NCBI GenBank assembly: GCA_029948255.1
Contig: JALIZF010001803.1
Coordinates: 603,501 to 667,500, forward strand
DNA from: Telmatactis stephensoni
Taxonomy: Eukaryota; Cnidaria; Anthozoa; Actiniaria; Isophelliidae
Reading direction: 5' to 3'
Length of the DNA: 64,000 bases
Shown here: positions 60,501 to 64,000 of the stretch, piece by piece
How the letters are laid out: every line of letters starts with the position of its first letter
Numbering within the stretch: position 1 is the stretch's first letter
The notes under the pieces: model-generated
Told to the model about the DNA's origin: nothing
Databases searched by the model: none
What the model saw: only the letters and a program-made list of their open reading frames with translations
Translations under genes and position numbers: made by a program

Positions 60501-63444
60501 ACCAACTGCACCATAAAATGGCATAATCTTCTACTCCATACTGGTTCATTAGTCAAACACAAGTACAATAAAATGAGCATGAACTATTACGTTTGTTCGT
60601 TTGTCTTCCAATCTGACGTCCACATTGGCAGCAAGGCTAATATTAAAGTCACTGGGGGGAATTCTTTGAGAATCATCAGTGAATATGGCAATATCGAACT
60701 TATGACAGATCTGAACTTAACAAGCAAAGGTGTTGGTGGATTTACAGATTTGAAAGGTAACTAGTTAAGAAAATTACTAAGTATGGTTTACATACATAAA
60801 CACTACTAGTTAAACAAGCACTGCTAATAGGCATGAAGCCTGTGCGCTTTAAGATTCTTGGTAAGTACTTGGTGTATGCAACACTTGTTGCATTCAACGC
60901 CCAAAGAAGATAGCCTAAGGATATATGTCGAAATGTACGTCGCGAAAGAACAGCTAATATTTAAGGTGAAAGCCCATGAAAAATGTATAGGAACTTGTTG
61001 CATTGTATGATACAATTGGTGTTACATACACCAAGTACTCAGGCGATTCTTGGCTACGCCCCTTGTCCGTTGAAAGCAGTTCTTTTTTCCTCCGTCTTCA
61101 CACGCTAGACAAAGAAAGATACCGTTTTTAGTAAACTGCCACCTTGTTGGCTCAGTTAGTTGAGCAACGGTCTAGATTTCGTGCAGGAGGTTCGATTCCC
61201 AGTCGGGCAAACACTCAGGGCCTTTAAGGGTGTACTGACGTATACAGCTGCTGTGCAACGGTTGCTATGCAAAATAGGGTCTTGCTTTGGTGATAGGCGC
61301 ACGCGAGCGCGTTATTGGCGGGAGCCATTTGATTTCCGGTAGAGCGACGCACACCTGACAAAAAGGACTCTTCTTGTTGTTATTGCGCATGCGCGGGAGA
61401 AAAAAAAAATGCTATAATCTTTCATCAAAACGAAGTGCTTCTTAAATGTTTTTATCATTTACAGCCTTTTCTTCAAAGCCAAGCATGGGATTGGTATAAA
61501 TTTACGAAATACGGAAGTTATTGGCATTATTCGCTCATTTGCGACCTTCAAAAAATCATAACACGTTTATTTGGAAATCATTCTTAAAACGCATGCTTGG
61601 TTTTATGCACCTTGATCTCAAGATTTATTTACGCTAATCCTGGGTTAAAATCAATGATTTTCTTTAGATTTAATGCTTGGTTAATGCTAATTATCTTTCG
61701 AACAACCTGGACCCGGTGTTGTATATTGAGTGAAGTAACGGATACTTCAGTGACCCCACCAAAATTACCATTAAAAAGGTCCGTCAGTCCTTCCTGTCGC
61801 TTCCATATCGGACCCCCTGAGGCGTTACAATATTGACTATCACACGCTATTTGAATTAGCTCGACTATTATTAAATGAGCGATTCTTCAGTAGGACGTCC
61901 AGCTGTGGTGTCTAAAAGGTCAAGTGTTTGAATAGAAATCTGTGGCGTGCACTCTTTTTGTGATATTAAGCAAATGTGCCAAGACAACATTGATATTGAT
62001 TTCATTAACTGTCGCGCGCCAACGTCAGAAACACAAAAAAACTTGGTCTTGTGATTGATATAAGTTTGTGGGACGCTTTTCGTGTTTAGCCACCTTCTGC
62101 GGTTATTGTTGCGTGGAAAAGGGAAAAAAGGTAGAGAAATGGAGGAAAGGAGGAAAGGAGGGAGGAGAGGAAGGAAGGAAGAAAGCAAGGAAGAAAGGAA
62201 AGAAGGAAGGAAGGAAGGAAGGAAGAAAGCAAGGAAGAAAGGAAAGAAGGAAGGAAGGAAGGAAGGAAGGAAGGGAATGGAGGAGGGAAGGAAGGAAGGA
62301 AGGAGGAGGGAAAGAAGGACGAAAGGAAGGAAAGAAGGAAGCAAAGATGAATGGATGGAAGGAGAAGGAGGAAGAAAATGCTGGATCTTTCTTGTAGAAT
62401 CCGTACCGGGTTAAAAGTCTAACCAACCAAGTCCATGTAACTTTAATAATTTTAAACAGATGGGATTTTTAATCGTTTCAAATTCCCCTAAGGCCTGGCG
62501 CTCTTAATCTTTAGATTTGCCGATGAATAATTTACTACCATAAATTAATCAATTCCTGTGCGATATTCGAGTTTTAATCAGTTTCACAGTTTCACTTGAT
62601 TATTCGCAGACTGGAGGAGAACTGAATCCCTAAAATTAGAACTTAAGTAATATCGATACATGTCGATTATTTAATATATCACTATGAATATTATACACGA
62701 GAAAACACGTTTGTTTGCCCTCCGAGGATGACCGTTTCACTTGTTCCCCATGCAGCAAAGTCTGTAATCAAGAATGAAAGGGATCACAAGCTGTAAGGTT
62801 TCCAAACCCTCGGTCATCGTCTTTGATGAGAGAGTCCATTCATATATATTATATTGTGTAAGAGGAACTGGAATTCAACTTGGATAACTTGTTGTATTTG
62901 GTCTTAGGTCCAGGAACGCCGACAAAATGTAATGCAACTGGTCTTTATGAATATAACTTTAATGTTCTGGTTGGAGGAAGTGTTTGCACCTCAACAAATG
63001 GTACATTTTTCTGTTTGTCTGTCGACTGCCTGTCTGTCCTTCTGTTTGTCTGTCTGTCTGTGCCTTTAATTTGTCTATCGGATGTACCGTTTATCTGTCT
63101 GTCGTCCTGTTTGTCTGTCTATCCCTTTGTCTGTATCGGATGTAGCATCCTTTATCTAATTCTCTGTCTGTCTGTCCTTTTGTCTGTCTGTCTGTCTAAA
63201 ACTGACTGTCCGGATGTCTATCTGTACGTACTTGTCGAATTTCTTCTTATTTGTGAATACCGCTCTCTTTTGCCAAATGTGATCATGTTTGTGCTCACTG
63301 TACGAACACTCAAGTCTCTTTATTTAAGACACTGTCCATCCTAACTATTCTTACTGTTTTCAGCTGTAGATTTATCAAGCACCAAGGTTTTTGGAGGCGG
63401 AGCAATTGAATTGAGAGCCAGAAGAAACGGAACTATTGTCATAG
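46240..63444 (+). CDS. Secreted glycine-rich, probably beta-helical protein (5' part, runs off window)
   Basis: Function unknown; extracellular by its signal peptide. Exons: 46240-46263, 46376-46418, 52579-52935, 53700-53840, 54541-54618, 55042-55143, 55942-56158, 60466-60756, 62908-63000, 63364-63444, all GT-AG with matching phases, about 475 aa so far. Exons 1-2 encode a signal peptide (MQNFSFMS then a VLLGQFILFVFLQQ hydrophobic core). Exon 3 is a Ser/Thr/Asn-rich region. Exons 4-10 carry Gly-rich turns: GAGHGGRGGG, SGGGAIEI, AGGSAGGLIRL, GDGGGGGVIQVF, FGGGAIELRA. Between them are short beta-like strands such as NGTLTI and ITADG, spaced like a right-handed beta helix. Several N-glycosylation sequons (NTT, NCT, NGT) and scattered cysteines fit secretion. 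Exon 6 is readable only if one base is skipped at 55077. Exons between 56158 and 60466 may be missed. The homology family was not recognised by name. Confidence 0.75.
49425..49590. repeat. AAAC/GAAC microsatellite
   Basis: (GAAC)n then (AAAC)n and mixtures, in the 6.2-kb second intron of the glycine-rich gene. Open frames on both strands come from it. The rest of this intron (46419-52578) shows no coding signal. Confidence 0.85.
52240..52485. repeat. CTT and CCTT microsatellites
   Basis: (CTT)n at 52245-52278, followed after a T-rich gap by (CCTT)n at 52335-52482. They end about 95 bases before exon 3 of the glycine-rich gene. Confidence 0.9.
52981..53136. mobile_element. 156-bp hairpin element in intron 3 of the glycine-rich gene
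   Basis: ACCGAATCGAAATATAGCGG through GAATAACTATTGTT pairs with AACAATAGTTATTC through CCGCCATATTTCGATTCGGT. A second inner stem is GACTAGCCTC / GAGGCTAGTC. It lies 45 bases after exon 3. Confidence 0.85.
53855..54243. repeat. 44-bp minisatellite carrying TGACGTCA palindromes
   Basis: About nine units of AACTTATCCTACACTGTAAT-AGGCTGA-TAAG-AATGACGTCAT, the last five nearly identical at 44 bases. TGACGTCA is exact in three units and TAACGTCA occurs in three others. It begins 15 bases after exon 4 of the glycine-rich gene. Confidence 0.85.
54695..55030. mobile_element. Palindromic MITE family, copy 3
   Basis: AATATAGATTCCAATTTTCG-GCGTC through GACGTCAAAATATGGTG pairs with GATCACATTTGAACGTCG through CAGACGCACAGAAAATGC. 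The right outer part has CCAATCAGAGCGCGCGTAAT as in copies 1 and 2. It ends within about 12 bases of the splice acceptor of exon 6 of the glycine-rich gene. Confidence 0.75.
55270..55480 (+). mobile_element. tRNA-derived SINE with shared body
   Basis: The head GGTACAGTTGGTTAGTGTGCG has an A-box-like sequence and GAGTTCGATCCCC a B-box-like one. The body ends ACGGAGCACTGATGGAGAGA...GAGCGCACCG, as at 63960-64000. It lies in intron 6 of the glycine-rich gene. Confidence 0.75.
55798..55865 (-). mobile_element. SINE head (reverse copy of the 11440 family)
   Basis: The complement reads GCAGCATGGTCGAGTGGTCAGAG and TCCCGAGTTCGAGTTTCC, matching the A and B regions of the element at 11440. It ends about 75 bases before exon 7 of the glycine-rich gene. 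Confidence 0.7.
56720..56862. mobile_element. Hairpin element with CCGGTTGTACGAAGG ends
   Basis: GGTCCGGTTGTACGAAGGGTG pairs with CCAACCTTCGTACAACCGGGCC. The inside repeats ATCCAGCGGATAAA / TATCCGGTGGATAACT. A partial relative begins at 56250 (GGCTCCGGTTGCACGAAG). Confidence 0.75.
57430..57620. repeat. ATC and AAT trinucleotide microsatellites
   Basis: (ATC)n-like at 57455-57490 and (AAT)n with ATG interruptions at 57515-57618, in intron 7 of the glycine-rich gene. Confidence 0.9.
57621..59485. other. Intronic sequence, no clear feature
   Basis: Within the 4.3-kb intron between exons 7 and 8. A possible decayed exon starts after TTTTATTTCAG at 58620 (LGSIGGQNPPQKLHCGGY in one frame) but does not fit the splice phase, so it is not called. 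Confidence 0.4.
59488..59597. mobile_element. 110-bp hairpin with CCAATCGAGTAGGGGAC ends
   Basis: CCAATCGAGTAGGGGACCGG-GTACTAGTTTGA pairs with TCAAACTAGTACCTAGTCCCCTACTCGATTGG. The loop holds a direct repeat of AATAAATCTCA. The arms are close to perfect, so this copy is young. Confidence 0.85.
59905..60350. repeat. Tandem duplication (~120 bp) followed by GTTC microsatellite
   Basis: GTTTGTTGGTATGTAAATGG...GTCAGTTGAGTGAGTGG occurs twice (about 59910 and 60028). (TTCG)n follows at 60300-60341. Confidence 0.85.
61145..61270 (+). mobile_element. tRNA-derived SINE head (GTTGGCTCAGTTAGTTGAG)
   Basis: TTGGCTCAGTTAGTTGAGC is an A-box-like arm and GGTTCGATTCCC an excellent B box, 40 bases apart. 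A non-tRNA body starting CACTCAGGGCC follows. Acceptor pairing is poor, so a functional tRNA is unlikely. Confidence 0.65.
61271..62107. other. Intronic sequence with a decayed hairpin element
   Basis: 61615-61735 resembles the 4178-4292 element (AATCCTGGGTTAA...CTTTCGAACAACCTGG). The rest is unassigned. Confidence 0.45.
62108..62375. repeat. GGAA purine-rich microsatellite
   Basis: GGAAGGAAGAAAGCAAGGAAG-type repeat. Open frames on both strands are artefacts. It is in intron 8 of the glycine-rich gene. Confidence 0.9.
63008..63200. repeat. GTCT microsatellite
   Basis: (TGTC)n-type run starting eight bases after exon 9 of the glycine-rich gene. The cysteine/leucine-rich frame continuing from the exon is intron read-through. 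Confidence 0.85.
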
Positions 63445-63861
63445 GTACATTGCACTGTTACACACACGCTTGCAAAACATTGTTCAAACCGACCGTATAA
63501 GGAAGTCTCTAAGTGTCGTCTAACGTTCATCTTTGGTGAACTTGCAGCACTTTACATGCTTCAACTGCCTTTAGTCTACACTCTCATAGTTTTTCTTATA
63601 CTTTAAGAAATACAGCGCGAAAGCCAAGGAACATTCCCATCGATTCATTCGGTAAACCACATTTAGTGCAAGCAGGAAAGTACTTGAAACGACAGAATAT
63701 ACCGCATTCTCTTCAAACTGAATTTTTTGGTGCTGAGTTTGGAATCTGTGGCTTGAGTTTTGCCAGCGAAGTTTTGTTTGTTTCACTGCCAGTCTCGTTT
63801 CATAAGGGCCGCGCATGCGCGGTACATTTTGCGACAGTGTCACCATTGCTCAAGTGTAGCT

Positions 63862-64000
63862 TATACGTTGGTTAGTGAGCTGCCTTCTTTGCAACCTCGA
63901 TCCTTGTTTCGACTTCATTCCATTCTGTGTAGCTTTAGTTAGCTTTAAATACCCTTAAAACGGAGCACTGGTGGGGAGAGGGGGTAAAATGAGCGCACCG
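63862..64000 (+). mobile_element. SINE, truncated by the window edge
   Basis: Shared SINE body TTTCGACTTCATTCCATTCTGTGTAGCTTTAG...GGAGCACTGGTGG...GAGCGCACCG, as at 17700 and 55420. Confidence 0.75.

Noticed and set aside
62880..63344. Cysteine- and leucine-rich 154-aa protein
   Set aside because: The first part is exon 9 of the glycine-rich gene; the rest is read-through of a GTCT microsatellite in the intron.

Overview
This window looks like nuclear DNA of an early-branching marine animal, either a sponge or a cnidarian. It is AT-rich. Genes are split by GT-AG introns of 0.1 to 6 kb, and introns and spacers are full of tRNA-derived SINEs, hairpin (MITE-like) elements, minisatellites and microsatellites. 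The protein-coding content is metazoan. Nothing looks bacterial or viral, and there is no rRNA, no convincing free-standing tRNA gene and no CRISPR array. The species cannot be fixed from the sequence alone.

Layout. 1-5652 is repeat-rich spacer. 5653-27529 (+) is a complete 29-exon L-fucose kinase gene (FCSK), about 1126 aa, rebuilt exon by exon with matching splice phases. 27530-32771 is spacer with a 650-bp foldback element, a SINE copy and a palindromic MITE. 32772-35843 (+) is a two-exon Kelch-like (BTB-BACK-Kelch) gene, about 584 aa. It is followed tail to tail by a single-exon RING/coiled-coil/NHL (TRIM2/3/71-like) gene on the minus strand (36996-38706). A candidate first exon of an unidentified plus-strand gene starts at 38763, head to head with the RING-NHL gene. 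Next come about 490 bp of CTCCT pentanucleotide repeat and a gene-poor stretch (39.7-46.2 kb). From 46240 to the right edge (+) lies the 5' part of a secreted, glycine-rich, probably beta-helical protein: signal peptide plus at least ten exons, running off the window.

The genes do not form a pathway. FCSK salvages L-fucose, the Kelch-like and RING-NHL proteins are both likely ubiquitin-ligase components, and the glycine-rich protein is extracellular.

Most interesting observation. All four genes keep intact homology only if one base is skipped in the same direction (+1) at particular points: seven times in the Kelch-like gene, twice in one FCSK exon, once near the end of the RING-NHL gene and once in the glycine-rich gene. 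No compensating -1 change and no in-frame nonsense codon of any other kind was found. In ten of the eleven places the skip can be put on the T of a zero-frame TGA, TAA or TGG codon, most often as C-T-G. Either these genes use +1 frameshifting at T-starting codons, or the assembly carries a strongly patterned one-base insertion error. Transcript and peptide data would separate the two.
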